A stretch of 64,000 nt of DNA, from the NCBI GenBank assembly GCA_944472155.2, contig OX235271.1, forward strand, positions 78,724,256-78,788,255, in the 5' to 3' direction. The position numbers and the translations under genes were made by a program. The notes beneath the pieces are model-generated. The model saw only the letters and a program-made list of their open reading frames with translations, had not been told where the DNA came from and did not search any database. This DNA is from Trichobilharzia szidati. Taxonomy: Eukaryota > Platyhelminthes > Trematoda > Strigeidida > Schistosomatidae. This document shows, in pieces, positions 27,401 to 43,100 of the stretch (its first letter is position 1; each line of letters begins with the position of its first letter).

Positions 27401-30400
27401 CCCTCTGTCATCTGACATTACCCGTTAAAGAAAACGATGACTCGGCCTGTGTAACGCGTGTCATAGTTAGTTATCTCAATCGATGTAACTTCACAACCTC
27501 GTCGATTGACTTTCCCTCCTCATCTAACACTTCATTCCTAGTCTGAGTATTACTTTTTATGTAGTACCACTTAACACGAGAAATAGAATGAAATTATATG
27601 TGATCAAAGACAGCTAGCTAGCCTTTTCATGTCTCCTATTATCAATGACTATATCTCAGAGTTATAAAGACAGAGCGATCTGGTGCACAGCACACATGTT
27701 CTTTGATCGATAGCCGTATATCACATCTAAGCCAGAGATAACGTAAGTCGGCGAGTTTCACACGAGCTGTTGTAGTGGAGTGTTTGTGTTTTTACTGCTT
27801 GTTCTCTAACCTGACTACAATACGCATTCATATACAACATTATAGCCAACTGATCACTTGGAAATATTCTCCACTCTGAAGTAGACACAGAAATCAGATT
27901 TAAATGTGACAACAGTGATGATCTTTATTATTTGAAGTCCAGAGTATATGTATCGATTACACATCAACCAAAATTTGAACTAGAAACAGATAGTCAGTAT
28001 TTGATTGATTGCATGACCTTGTAGATCCTCCAAAATAAACCAATCAGAGATGGCCTAATCAGGTTAGTATATCGGCGCATGTACCAATCATAACTTCACA
28101 GCTAACAAAGATAGTTAGTCCGTCCTAACACGAACCTTTTGTATCCGTGTTGAGATTTCGTTAGCAATCAGTTCATTCAAGCTGTCGGTGAATTAATGTT
28201 ACACAACTCAAACATTTATTTGGCTAGTGTTTATAGATATTCCGTGGCGGAGCAATCGGCTTCCTACAGCATGGTTAACATAAAAATATGCTGAATTTCA
28301 CCCATTAAAATTGGTGAACTAAGCTGATCTACTGTTCAGCCTATTGCCATAAGTAAATCCTAATATTAATCTGCTTTATCACCTACCCTGCAAAATCGAC
28401 TAGAGTCTCTAGTCACTAAATAATACTTGGTGCACGACGAACTTGTCACGTGTGTTTCTAACTTCCCCTTAATCCGATTTCTTTTCTTGAATTCGTATAG
28501 TTATTAAGACGATCTTTTAGCTTCACTAATCTCTTCTGTTGGTTTCTTTATATCTCCCATCAGGTTAATCACTACTCTACTTGTTAATATCCTCCACTGT
28601 GTAGTTCTTGTATAAGTCAATCTTGAAAGTTTTAATAGTGATGGAAACTTTATAAATTCGTTTTAGTGTATAATTTTCTTCTAATTCAAGATTTAGTTTC
28701 TTTATTTTTATTGAATGGCCTTAAGCAACATGGGGAAAAAAAATATACCCAGACAGACAGATGTAGTTGTCATGTGACGCAAAGCAGCTAACATTTCATG
28801 CGTGATACATTATGAACATGGGGTACAATTTTATCAAGCGTAGCAGAATATATAATTTTTCAGCTGAAATAATTTTTAAAGCCTCTAATTTTCCTGTCTC
28901 TTGCATAATTACAACATTTTATATGGTCGATATAAAGGGAATAATATGAAATGCTTATTTTATTGCATCCAAGTTAAGGAACTGTAACTGTATGTAATTT
29001 TATTGAAGTGAATTTACACTTTCTGGTCAGTTAATGCCACGGTTATCATGTGAAAAATGCGTCTCATAACGGTAAACCGAAGGGTCACGGGGGCAAACCC
29101 CGTTCCACCTTCTTCAGGTTGAGCGACTGTGTGCTATCAACAGCTTTCATACAATACATGTGGCTCACAACTGCCTAGTATGCGAAAAGAAACTTGTATC
29201 AGTAATTGAATGTATTGAAACCCTTGTTGCTATTTCATTTTATATGACCTATAATTGTTTCATAATTACAAAAGACATGATATTATTGATTTTGATGGGT
29301 GATTGTAAAAAAGATAGCAGTTAAACACTTACTGTATATGTGAGGAAAACTAGCTTCACACAGAAGGATTGATGTTAAATGTTACATTGAAACTATGCTA
29401 AATGTCACATTGGATACAATAGGCAAGAAAAAGGAAGTTTCTTAGTTATGATTAGCTTTTATTGTTATACTGACATTTTCTTCTATTAATATAGATTACC
29501 TCTGTTTTTATTCAGTTGATATCGTGTGAAAGTCTGTACTGTGGTATGTTACTACTCGTCTACTGATGACATTAGACAACAATGGTGCTATATCACAAAT
29601 TAATAGAAGTTAAAACTCATGGTAACGCTTTTGCTATGAAGTAAAGTGACGGTTTTGGTACCTACCTCTGGTAGTATGGTGGACGTGCGCTAATGAGAAG
29701 TCCGAAACTAGGACGTAACAGCCCTCTAGAGAGTTCCATGATCTCCAAAGGTTTTCTGACTAGTGATGAAACCTGTCTTAAAATCAGTTGTTTAAGAGTT
29801 GAGTGTCATACGCTGTGAATTTATCGACAAATGTGTCTATGGACTTTGAAGAAATGTTTCTGACAACAACAGATGCTCATGATGTCCTTAACTTGTCAGA
29901 AATTGGATTATTTGAGCTTATAAGTTTGTGCATATAAATTCTGCAACTAGTCATAATTGTAATTAAAATAACTTTATCAATAACAAACATGAAAGATGGA
30001 GCTATTTGTTAAACGGCATAATTACTCAAACAAATGTTGAATTATCTATCCGTAGTAGATGGTCCGATCAAGTAATGTAAAGTTGTTGGTGAAGAAAAGT
30101 TGTCAAAAGATTGCCAAAAAGGAGATCACAAATATATAAGGGGTTGTCGTGGTGTAACCAGATGATTAGATCTGAACTGATCAGGGGATGAATAATGGCT
30201 GCAAAAACTTCTACTGAATGCATAGTTTAAGCCCAACATAAATGACTTCACAGCAGCAGTTGTATTGATAAATACACATTGGTGTGGCAAAACTAACTAG
30301 CTTATCCTTTGTTTAATTCCCTATCATTCACCAACTAAAAAATGATGTTCAAAGGGTTTCTGCGTCATATGTTCTCCGTGTACTTAGGACTAGTCTCCGG

Positions 30401-30854
30401 AACAAAATTTCGCTTAACAAAGTCTCCTTAAGTTATAACTGTAACTATTTGTGGTGTCCTATCCAATTTGTTCATATTTTTCTTTATGCAACTACTCGAA
30501 TATCCCATCCCCATCAAGGATTCATGAGTATAATCGAATTCCTTCTGTACATATCTTTCTTGTTTTGCTGGCAAGACATTTCACAATACATTCCTTTTAT
30601 ATTCAACTGACACCTAACTAAGGAAATGAGTGTATTGCCCTGTGAATGTACCTTTCCTATACACGCTTCTCGTAAGCGACCCATCTCGTCTATTTAGCAA
30701 GACTCCCAAAAAACGCAGTGTATTTCCCTGCTTCTATTCACAAGCGAAAGTAAGTGGAAGATGGTTGTTATTTAATTTCATCAATGATTCATTTATATTT
30801 ACGTTCTCAATAATTATGATAAATGTGCCATCGACATGAGGAAAGTACATATTC

Positions 30855-30923
<69 letters not shown>

Positions 30924-31166
30924 CTGGAAGTGTTTGTTGTGAACTCGTTTGATCAATAAAATTGCAATAATATCCTAGTAAGCTATCTGTTAGCATGTAG
31001 ATTAGACTTATCTGTTATGTGAGATAATCAAGGAGTTTTTCAGTAAAAATTATCGCAATTTTTCAGAAAGTTGAAAAAAGTTTTCGTTCCATTTATTTAA
31101 TAAACTTGATATCTTTTCCTCAAAACAAAAGGAATATACATTATTTATGTATGAATCCTGTTGCAG

Positions 31167-31199
<33 letters not shown>

Positions 31200-34100
31200 G
31201 TCTACAAAACTGACTAAGTAATGGCGTCATGCTAACAATACCTTCACATTTAATGGAAATCTATTGCTGATTACTCTCTAATTGATCTGTGAGAGTTCAT
31301 CTGCAACAAATTTTGAAGCAGCTTAATTTAAAATCTGAGCTTTAATGTTTTACCTTAAGTCTGTGTAGGCTGTAACACTTTTTGAATATCTTTTAATGGA
31401 TGAGGAGAGACTAATTTTGTATATGACAGAATGATAAGTGGGCCGGACACCTACTTCAAACAATGGGCCAATCAAAATGTCCTGTATGCTGACCTTGACT
31501 AATACTGAGACTGATGGGCGACCGATCAATTTTATCCTTTTTATAACACTCACTGCCTCGAGCGAAAATTATGTAATTACTTTATATGCTCTTAGTCTTT
31601 TTCGTGTCCGTCTCCGATGCTTTCTTTTGCGTACACTTTCTGGCTTATTACAATGTATGTTCTTCAAAAATTAGCTGGCTGGCGAAATCTACTGAGAGTT
31701 GTAGGACATATTGGCTATAACTTTTGATGCGCTTTCCTGATAAGCTGTTAAGCAGTAAATTAGGACGCATAAGAGGAGGTATCTTATTTAAGACCTACAT
31801 TTTGAAAATGACTTATAGTTTTCGATGGATTTCAAATATTCTTTGTAACAACAAACTTATGAGTAGACATCATTGAAACTATATTTTCATACATTTGAAA
31901 TTCGAGTTTTTTATTTCCAGTAATTATGTCATCAAAACTTATTTTGTTAACCTATTCCCTTCTCCGGGTTTTTCTCTTGCATTGGTAATTTTAAATGTTA
32001 CACTGTAACGGCAGAAGATAAGATGATTGGTAACGGACCTTTATTAAGGCAAAGTACACCACATTTATGCATTTTTAGCCATATTAAAATCCGGCGAAAA
32101 TAAATAGTCCTGATTGGTTCGCCATTGGTCCTAGGCTAAACAATGAGACGAAGAGTTGTCTAATGAGATTATTTCCTAATCATATCGTAAATTGGATCCG
32201 CATTTGAGGAATAAACTATCCTACCTCTTCAGCCGTTGATTTAAAATGTTGATTTCAATTTTGGCCACTTCCTATCAATTTGCATCTATATGCAACTTAT
32301 AAATCTTGTCCGTAGCCAACACCACAGTTTCACCACTAGAATTTCCGCCTTTTTAAGTATATTCCTCCGTTGAGTTTTAAACAAACCTTTATCAAGCTTT
32401 CATGTTCTTAATAAATAAATGTTTTCAAGTGTAGTTCATCACATTGCCACACATAATTCAAATCATGTTCATCTGATATTTATCTTTAATTCTTTTTTTC
32501 TGTTCTTTTCTGCTGTAATGTACTCCGTTCAAATGTGAACGAAGGTATTCATCTTTATAAGTAGATACCAATGCACATTGTTTTATTATTATTATTCCTT
32601 TTGGTTACGTGTGGAACAAAGGGGTTCAACAACACATTTCCACTTTGTTCTACTTTCTGCCGTCCCCTTCAGCTGGGTTCACGATTGCCTGTAACCCCTC
32701 ATCTTCTCTTCTCACGATCTCCTGCATGTCACCCTTCTCAGCCTCGTACACTATACGGACATTCCACGTCCTCATCCTTATCCTTGCTTTCATTGAGAGA
32801 AGACATCGGCCGAGGGCTTTCACCAGCCCATGGCGTCATTTCGCCTCTCCGATTCCAGTGAAGAATAAGTTTGTTTTCTGAATATTTTGTATTTTTTATA
32901 TATTTCTTTTGTGGTGTAGAGTCGCTAGCCTTACGTCCAACCGACTCTCTTTACCCATGTTTTGGACTGGATAGAATTTCGCAAACTAGTTAACTAAGCG
33001 AGGTTATGCACACTTTCTACTGACGAAAATTCATATGAAATTGAGCCTTAAGTAATAGTGCGCCATATTCACCAGTTCTTTCCTGTAGACACTTTTCAAG
33101 TGTAGTAGGAGTGTTTAAATTTAGTTAACTTTTCGTTATGTGTATATATTTATGATGCGTATACTATTCACATGTCCAGCATAAATGATTTTATTATATG
33201 TAGAAGGTAGAAAATAGGTGAGTTGGCTTTTTTCTTAATCCAATATTTAAGATATACTCAGTGACATCATTGAGTTTGCTTTGATACACACTTTTTTCTC
33301 GTAGTTTTAAACTGAAAGGTATTTACAGTTCAACTGTGTGAACTAATGTGATTTGCAACTATCAAATGTGACTTTCTCGCCAAGCTTTTAATAATAATAG
33401 GGTACAAAGGTGTGTAACATGTTATAAGCTGGCAGGGTTTCAGAGTCCATTATGCTCCTGGAATATTTACCTCAAAGTCTTCCTGAAATTTCTCGTAGTA
33501 TTTTTAAGAACATTTTAGAATTTCCGATATTGTGTTTGTTTGTTTGTTTTATTATCATTTCTACATTGTCACGTATTCATAACTTCATCTATTCTGACTG
33601 ACTGAGTTCGAACTTACAGCTTTGCACAGAAGTGCAGTAGTTCAGGTTGCCTTACAAAGGTAAAGAAATGATATTTAAAAGAATTACAATTGGAAGAAAT
33701 ATAGGAAAGAAAGAATACTGACATGGGAAAAAAAATGACTATTTAATGAATATGAGAGATCACAAAGACTGAATGCGTCCGCACTATTGAGAACAACTTG
33801 AATCCATATCATCGACAGTTTGAAGTCATTGATTCTTAGCACTCCAGGCAGGCAGTCTACGCCACCGTACTTGGCTGGCTCAGACCGACAGTTAAAAAAT
33901 TTATGTATTTATGCAAAGTTACGGTTCCACTACCCCCTAACGCTTTACCAATCTAATCTTGTATCAGTTAACATTGCTCGTCGAGGAAGTTGGTGGGTCG
34001 GCATGCATAACCGCTGTCCTAGCCATTCTAATCTATGTAGCTTCACAGTCTGATCGATTGATTTACTGTCTTTATCTAACACTCTACGCCTAACCCATAA

Positions 34101-37100
34101 ACTTCTTTAAGTTTCGTCTTAGTAGGCAATTCATATTTTGCCATTTTAGTATGAGACCATTTTGGCGTGTTTGTCTGTGTTTATCTCATTACTCAATGAT
34201 TTATCAGTATTTCCAAGTTCTGATTTGTTTTCATTATTATTAGAAATTAGTTTTTGTCTATTTCATAATTCATCCATAAGTTGTAAAACGTTTATATCTA
34301 TGAACTAGTTCCTTTTATCAAAAGCTCATATGCTTAATGTGTGGTTATTTATTATTTTGAAAAAGAATGACTCAGCAGAATTTCTTTTATCATCTCATCA
34401 ACTGTATGCAGTGCAATACCATCTTGTTTCATCTGTTATTACGACTGATTCTGCATGTAGTATAATAGCATATAAGGTTGTAAATTCACTGGTTCTGGTT
34501 TGGCTACTAAAAGTTACTTTTTCCGTAAGCAGATATGTAGTTGTGTAGATGAAGAGTTGTATTTAAAAATAAAAGTCCAAACGCCTTGTTCACGACTTTA
34601 TACTCTTCGTGCTCGTCTAGCGAAAGATCATCATATAAAAGGATTTATGATATATAATGCTATGATAATAATGCTATCGTCATTCACAATGTTATCGGTA
34701 ACTTTTTAGGGTATCTATCTTTGATTTGAACTTCTGGAAAGCTATGTCGACAATAATAATCACTGATGTTCGCTAGTTATCTATACGGTATCTAAGTTCC
34801 CGGGCTGTATTATTTTCGTGTGAACCACGAAAGTTGTACAATATACATTTTCGTATTATATTTCTTTGCGTAGGTGTAAATGATGTGGTGAGAAAAAAGC
34901 AGGTTTAAAAGTGTGTGTGTGGGTTGACACATTTTGTCCACCACTATCAAGAGTCTCGCTTACATTTATTTGTTATACCTAGTCATTAGTATTAAAGAGC
35001 TTAGCTTTTCAGCACCATCGCTCAGTACTAGTTTGTGCCTGGTTCAGCGATAAGTAGATTCATTTGTTTATTTAGGTTAATTTGCATTTCCCGTTGATTA
35101 TGTTGCACTGAAATGTTTGGCCTCTTTTGACATGTTGTCTCCTAGTACAGAGGCTTCGATGATTTCTTTAAGGACCAATTTGAAGTTATTTTTGGTGATG
35201 GTAACTAGCAGTGCAATCCAAAATGCATATCTGGTCGTATTTGGGACTCGTCCTCTGGATGTACCGACACTTAATGAATGATGGCGTTCCCATTAATAAT
35301 CGAACACAGCGCCCATCGTTTCAAACAAAGCATTTCAAAGCATTATCCACTATAGCCACCTCTTGTGTGTTTGATACGACAGGTACTAAGTCCCAGTTTC
35401 GGTGGGAACATTACCACTCACTGGGAATGGGGGAACATCCAGATGATGAGTCCCACATAGGATGAAACGCGCATCCTGGATACCACTGCTAGAGTCACCA
35501 CCAACCAAAATAACTTCACGATAAGTGAATTCACTTGTTTGTAAATCTACCTACTTATTATGTAAAGAATGATATATACACTATGGATCATGATCCTTTT
35601 AATAAATCTCCAATAAAATGTAAATCATTGTCCCAGTTAGTAACTTTCTGGCTTTAGTCAGTGTTACCTTTCAAACAATTCTGGCTAGCGTAGAAACGTG
35701 TACATAGATGAAGTCATTTATTTTACAACTAGTATCAACTGTTACTGATCCATGTACAAATGATTCTCGTGATTCCTTATCAATAGTAATTAGGTTTATT
35801 TATGTCTATAAAAAGACAAACACACTTACACGTTATTCTCATTATCTTGTTTTCAGTATTATCACTTTTTTCCATCTCATTCTGTTGTCATGATTGTGTT
35901 TTGTGTCTAGAATGTAGATTCATGTTCACTCTGTATACTTCTACAAACAATCTGTACGTGTGTATGTATGTGTGTGCTTGTGGTGCAATAATATAATGTC
36001 ATGCTATTGTTATTTTTTTCTCATGATACAAGTGTTTCCGCTGAACATTGTTTATTTGGCTCTCAGTCATAGCTTGTATCTGAGGCTTTATATATATCAG
36101 TATATGCCTAACTTTGTCTTCTGAAAATGACATCATAGATAACTTAGTTTATTTTCTTTTTTCCTTCAACATTTGTACAAGTTTGACAGAAGTTTCACAT
36201 TCACACCTCGTGTTGCAACCATCAGTTATATATTAATTTTAATATATTCAATACAGACTATTGTATTCTGGTACGGTGGTTTTTTTTTCAGTAGTAATTG
36301 TAGTTGAGTCTTTGCAAATTTACTAGTTTATGCATGAGTAAATATAATGAATATGGTCACAACACACGCCTTTTTCAAATAGATTATTCAGTTTCAAGAA
36401 AGTATTATTTTTATCTAATTGATTGAAGGAATGAGTGTTACTCAGCAACCAGAATGCAATTTCATGCACTTGGCGATGAGACACATCTATTGTGTGGGGT
36501 CTAGTTGATACTTCCTAGTTGTCCAAACCTGGTTAAGTTGAGACACAGGGCTTGGACCCGAAACCCACTGGATGGAAGTCAAGTGCCCCTGGAACAGTAT
36601 GCCATAACTATACTTAACTAATCGGAACTAATGCTAAAGTACAAAGTAGTGAGGGATCCTAGATTGTTTAAAAAACATTGGGTGTGATCACGTTATATAG
36701 AGGTTTGTCTTTCAGTTTCATTCTTCATTTACCAGATATTCACGACTAAATCTACGCTGAAAGAACTGTCACTCGAAGACCTAAACAGCCTGCTGGTGAA
36801 GTGATAAACAGATAAACGTATCATTCACAAGATAGCTAGGTATTACCCATAGTTACTACAATCAATCAATTAATGACTTGACAGATGATTGCGCACTGCG
36901 GAATGTCACAGATCTTTGCAAACCTCATTCAATAGCTATATGATCAGAGATTTGTGAAGGATACACTCATTGGAGGGATAGACAGGAATATGATGAGTTT
37001 GTGTATTAAAACCGATGAAATTGCTAATTTCAGTGGACTGGGTCATTCAACAGACCATGGGGAGTGAGAAAACGGGCTTACGTTCTACCAACCAAAAGAC

Positions 37101-40100
37101 TTTACAAGATTTTGATTTCGCAATGATTTATGTCTACTATCTTATATACTCAAAGATATACAGGTTAAAATCAATAAGTTGGCAGAACAGGCAACAAAAA
37201 CAGGAATCGAGGTGAATGTAGATAAAAAAGAGGTGATGAAGATTCCTAACCAACAACGACAACAACAACAGACAGATACCGATCAGCATCAGTGGGAGAA
37301 ATCTAAACGAAGTCATCTCTCATTTACCTGGGGAGTATCATTTCAACTACAGGCGACTCTAATGAGAAAGTTAAAGTCAGCCAGGTTCTGTAGATCAAAC
37401 AAGCCGGACGTTTATTACTCTAAAATCAAGTGTGGAAATCTACTGCCTTCAGCATAAGGAACAAGATCCTGATTTTCAGCACTAATATCAAGTTAGTCAT
37501 TGCTTCCATATGGTTGAGTGACTTGGCATGCGCTTCACGAAGAACATTTCACTACATTATGAACTGTCTGCCAACTTTAAGAATATTACAGTCAGTCTCA
37601 CCATCAAATACTTAATTATAACATAATAGAAAATGACTTTCACTATGTAGGTGGTAGGTAGGTAGGTAATCAAAATAGTTCTAATTAAGTTAATGAGGTC
37701 TATTTTTTTGCAAACATAGTAATTATAATTACACTTTCTTAGTATTAGAGAAAATCTCGTTCATGTCCTTTTCTGAGCGTATAAAAATGTAAAAATGTGT
37801 GTTTGTTTGCATTCGGTTGTGTACACTACAATATACTATTTATTTCCAAATGTTGTTTACATTAAAATTTGATGGTACTGGATTATGAATGCGGCACGTC
37901 GAGTGCATGTTAAGTATTTGATTTACACTGAGAGATTTGTACAAATATAAATTGCATATTTGCTAATTCTTTTTTTTTTCAATGTAAATATCTTAATTCT
38001 CCATTTTTAAGTCAAATTAAATAAAATTGAATGAGTCATTGGAACACGCTGGATACTTTTCTTTGTTATAGTTTATCAAATCTGCGACATAGAAGTAAAA
38101 CGAAATTTCATCACATATAGATGCATATCTCTCTTTCTACCTACACTATAGAGGTGTTGTTCGAATGAATACTCCAGTGTCTGACTCATATTTCTATTAA
38201 ATTTTTCAATTTCGTTTTAATTGCATCGCAGATTTGTGCATTCGTGTGTTGTGCGTGAGTTTGTGGACATATGTGTGAGTGTGTGTGTGTGTGTGGCCAC
38301 CTCACTTTGAGTGTTTTAAAGTGTAATTAATTACCAACTCGTAGTCTAGACCTTTATTATTCATAAGGAGACACGTAGGTGGGACGCAGATGGTTTATGT
38401 CCATCTGTTTGTTTATGTGTTTATATACCTTTATCAATCAGTGAATGTAACTCTCTATTTAGTCTCTAACCTACCCCCCTTTTCAGCCATTGGCTAAATT
38501 GTTTTTGTTTCACTTCCTCCTCCCCCTCCTCCTCTTGTTTCCTTCCTCACTCATCAGATATGGGCGATTGCAAGGAGGACAGAAACACAACCAATTGAAA
38601 ACTTTTTAATGCCAACTGGTATTTGTTCATTAGTGTGTCAAGACAGAACAACAACTCCATTTTAGTCTTTCTTTCCAATCAATTGTCTGCATTTAGCCAT
38701 GACTAAGTTACACAATTTTATTTCATCCATGATGCATTATGTAACAGCTGCTATCATCCTCTTTACTATATAATACTTCTTATTCGTGACCAGATGTTTC
38801 AAACAGGCAAAATGAATGCGAATAGTAGGAGAAATTCGACTGGTCTGTTCCTCGTTACTTATACATAACTACACTGTGACGGAAGAAGACAAGACTTTTT
38901 ATTGAGAAAAAACACACCATATTAATGCATTTTTAGCCACATTCAAGGTTGGCTAGGACAGGGGATAATAAACTGTTCTGATTGGGTGTTGATTTTCTGA
39001 AGGTTAAATCTTGAGATGAACAGTTGTCCAGTGAGATTACTTCGTGATCACAACATAAGGTGAATCCAGATTTGAGGAATAAACCCTTCCACTTCCTACA
39101 ACTGGTTCCCTTGATAAATTTCGATAAAGAAAGGAAGACGAAATTTGCAGTATAAAATGATATCATTCTATTTCACAGGTTCTCATCAGCTGCAGACCAC
39201 CTGAAATTACAATGGTTATATAAATGATAATAACATACTTTAATGTTTGAGTAGTAGTAGAGAAGAGATCAAATTGACGCATCCAAAAAAGAATGAAAGC
39301 ATTACAAATTTTAGTTTAAGTTATCATCATCAATTTATACACTATCAAAGTTGAAAAGAGGGGGGAGGGGTAAGGCAGAAAATAGAAAAATTGATTAACA
39401 GAAACAGTGTTAGCTTGTAGGTTCATATAGCAACTCCAGAAAACAAAGGCGGTTACAGTTTATGAGATTAAGATTTGTTCAGTGAGTTGAGATCACTGAA
39501 TTAGATGACTAATTATTGTAATCAAAATTCAGTTACCAAGGCAGTGAGAGGTTAATCACACTCTCTTTCTGTATGCATAAGTCTGGTTTAAATCGTTTTA
39601 TTGCGATCGCTTCGCAAATCGTAGTAAATTTGCTGTCCTTTGTCTATTTAATATTTTGAAGGACTTAGAAATCTCTAGGAGATGTCCGGTATCAGCAATA
39701 TGTCTGGTAATTGCACTCTGAGAATATTTGCTTCTTTTCAGGCATAGGTTTCTTGGAATATGTTCAGAAAACCGGATAGAAGCCCTTCTTTGCGTCCTTC
39801 CAATGCACTTGCTCCCGCAAGTGCACGTAAATTCATAAACGCAGTTGGAGGTGACATCAGAAGGGTATTTATCCAGTTTTGAGTGGCTTATAGAAGAAGT
39901 GGTGCTTTATAGTGTTATGAGTTTTGCTGCCGGGAAGCTTCTTTTTATTGCACCTTTCAGTCTTTTGTCAATTTTTTGTGACACCGCACTTCTTTTGAAT
40001 GGGAGACAAATAAACACTTCCTTCTTTTCTACAGTTGGGTGTTTTTCTTTCTTATCTTTTTCTCTGCTATACTTCAGTATAAATCCCTTAGGGTATCCAT

Positions 40101-43100
40101 TTCTCGACGAAATGTCAAAGAGAAAATGGATACCCTGTTTATGGACTCGTCATCTCAATGTACCCGTAATCTCCAGCGAGTGATGGTGCTCCTATTGAGA
40201 CTCGAACCCACTATCCATCGTTTCATACATCAAAGCGTTATCCGTTAGGCAAGCCACTTGAACCACGATTGTCACCTGTTGTGTGTCTCTACTGGAAACT
40301 GACGTGACAACAGAGACGGAACATTTAGGTCCAATTTAATCAATTAGCAGGAAATAAAAAAAAATTACTTGGATAAATGCATTTGGTTATGTTTGTTTAT
40401 TGAAAGAAATTTTGATGTTAGTTTTGTCTCTTTATTCTTTCAAGTGCTCTAATTAATGACTTTATGAATTTGTTTATTTGGTGTTCTTATTATTTTTATT
40501 ATTTATATTATTCCAGTGAATTGATTGAGAGTAAATAAGTTTACATGTTTACTCTCTCTCTCTCTCTCTCTGTTTCTGTCTCTTTACATGTGTCTTTGTT
40601 CGTATATTATGTGTGTAGGAGTGGTACAGTTTATTTGTACAGTGTTCGCTTGAACTTTAGCTAACTTAACTTCACTTCTGTCTAGTATGTTTGTTTGTTC
40701 ACTCACAATTAGTTTATGTTTACTTTGAGTCTTTCATTTTCTCACATTATATTACTACAGTCTGTATACGATTTTCAGAGAATGACGTTAGTTTATCTGT
40801 ATCTGCGTGTGTGTGTGTGTGCGTCTCTATGTTAAGTCTAATGTTGTTTGCAGTTTATTTACTGACACTTCTAATTTTTTAACATGGCGCTGTTTTGTTG
40901 TTTGTTAGTTTTGTTCAACGAAATACAGGGTTGTTGTTATTTTGGCGACAAACACACATACAAACATACATGCATATGAGAAAGTCCTGTTAGCAGATGG
41001 AAGTGTATATATATATATATATATGAAACAGTATTTGAGAAATTATTATGTATCCGTCCGGCTCTAATACAATATTTCTGATTGTTAAAACACCTTTTAG
41101 TTATAATTAATGTTTACGAAATTGATAAGCACTAATCTGAATGAATTTCCTGTGTCAACAAAATCGATTACACATATATCCTGGATCTGGAACGATTGAA
41201 TTGTTTATTTAGTTGCCTTTCATTCACTACAAAAACTCATACTCGCGTTAACGGTATTATTAAGTTGGCACAATTTTGAAATTTATCACTAATCTCCTCA
41301 ATATCTGATCTGTGTATTAGAATATGTAATGATTTTTTAATGTGTTGATAAATCCCCTGCCTAGTTAGTGGAATATTGAGGATTAATGGTGCTTTCTTAG
41401 CTGGTTTGTATAGGAGTGATTTCATCATCATAAAGAACGTGTGTACTGCGCAACAGTTCTCTCTATCCTCTCTTATGATAGTGAAACATGACCATTGAAA
41501 GTGTAATATGTGAAAGGTTGACTGTCTTTGACCACAGATGTTCACATTCTATCTCTCCTGTTAAGTTTTATAATATGTTCAGCAGTATTTTGGTCATGCG
41601 GAGAGTGTTATGTAGGGAGGGAAAATCGATCGATAATGTTGTGAAGCTACATCGATTTAGATGGTCAGGTCACCTATTACACATTCGCATTCGGAGCCAC
41701 TGGCTTGCTTGACGAGCAATGTTAACTGACATAGAATTAGGTTTGAAAATAGTTAGGGATGGTCAAATCAAAGCCTGATATCAGTCTCTGAAGTCTTTGA
41801 CTGTTGTTTCGAACCAGTCACATACTCAACTGCAAATATGCATTCACTCATTATGGTCTCCCAGATCCATTAAATCCTCTATGCTACTATCCTTTCTCCT
41901 GTGAATTTTTGATTATTACAGTTCTTTTGAAATTCTTGTTTCTTTCTTTTCTCTGCTTTTGTGTGATACATGGAGTGTGGCAATTTGGACTACTGCACTT
42001 TTGTACGAAGCTGTATATTGAAACTCAGTCAGTCGGCTGGACTGAGAATGTTTATTTTAAAGAGGGAGAATATTAAGTATACATATAAAACACCAGCAAA
42101 CTTTCTTTTAATTAAAGCTATTTAGTATGCAATTGAAGCAGACTACCGTTTATTTATTGTATAAATTTTTTAGGCTTGTCCATCATCTAGTAAACATGCT
42201 AATTTTCTGCTTGTCTGATCTGTCCGTCAACTAAATAACAATCACTATGACGGATGATGTATACTTACAATGTCGGATAGACATCGTCGGACTATTCACA
42301 CCTCATGCAAGTATTCATCTATCCTTCTGCATATACATGTATACACTGCTAGACACTTGTTTATTACATTGTTTGTTCCGTTACTTTTTTTTTCTCGTCC
42401 GGTTCTCTTTGAAGTAAGCATTTATAAGAGAATTCTTGAATGAATCATTACGCTGAATATATTCTTCTAGTATGATAAAATGGAAAAGACGATATATGTT
42501 AGGCTGTCATAGATCCGTGCTAATCATTGTTTAAGAAAAAAAAATCTGTGTAAATGTTATATGTCTGACAGGGAATTTCCACTATTCACACCCACCCACA
42601 TACACACACACACACCATATTAAGTAGTATCAACTAGAAAATTGAAATTTGAACACCCATCATTTGTTTTGTTACATTTATTAAAGATAGACAACATTTA
42701 TGTTCTTGTTATGTTGTTTTTCTTCCGTAAACCGGGAAATCTGTTAACTGCCGATAAAATTTTTAGTGTGATATACAACTTATAGAGATATCGAAATGTT
42801 GTAAACATAATTTATAAATTATATTTATTTCCTTGTGTTCAGTCGTCTGAAAATTTAGTGTATTCTACATCTGTGTGTATAGATATTTGCATGGTATCTA
42901 GCAAAAATTAGTGCTCATCATGCATAACTAATAATTCCAACAACTGCAGACCATCAGTTTGGCATATAGTTAGTTGAATGCTTTAGTTGTTATAAACTAT
43001 CCTATTTATTGGTGTAGACCTGTTAATTGTTTTTACATCATATAATCCCAGATTTTCACTATAATAAAAACAACATCAGAATTCTTGTAGTCTGGAAATC

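Noticed and set aside
29035..29150. Possible tRNA-like head on the minus strand (GGGGTTTGCCCCC)
   Set aside because: The B-box fit is poor and no A-box or family member was found.
38524..38560. CTGATGAG on the minus strand with a nearby GAAAC
   Set aside because: No complementary stem I strands and no stem II; a chance match to the hammerhead box.
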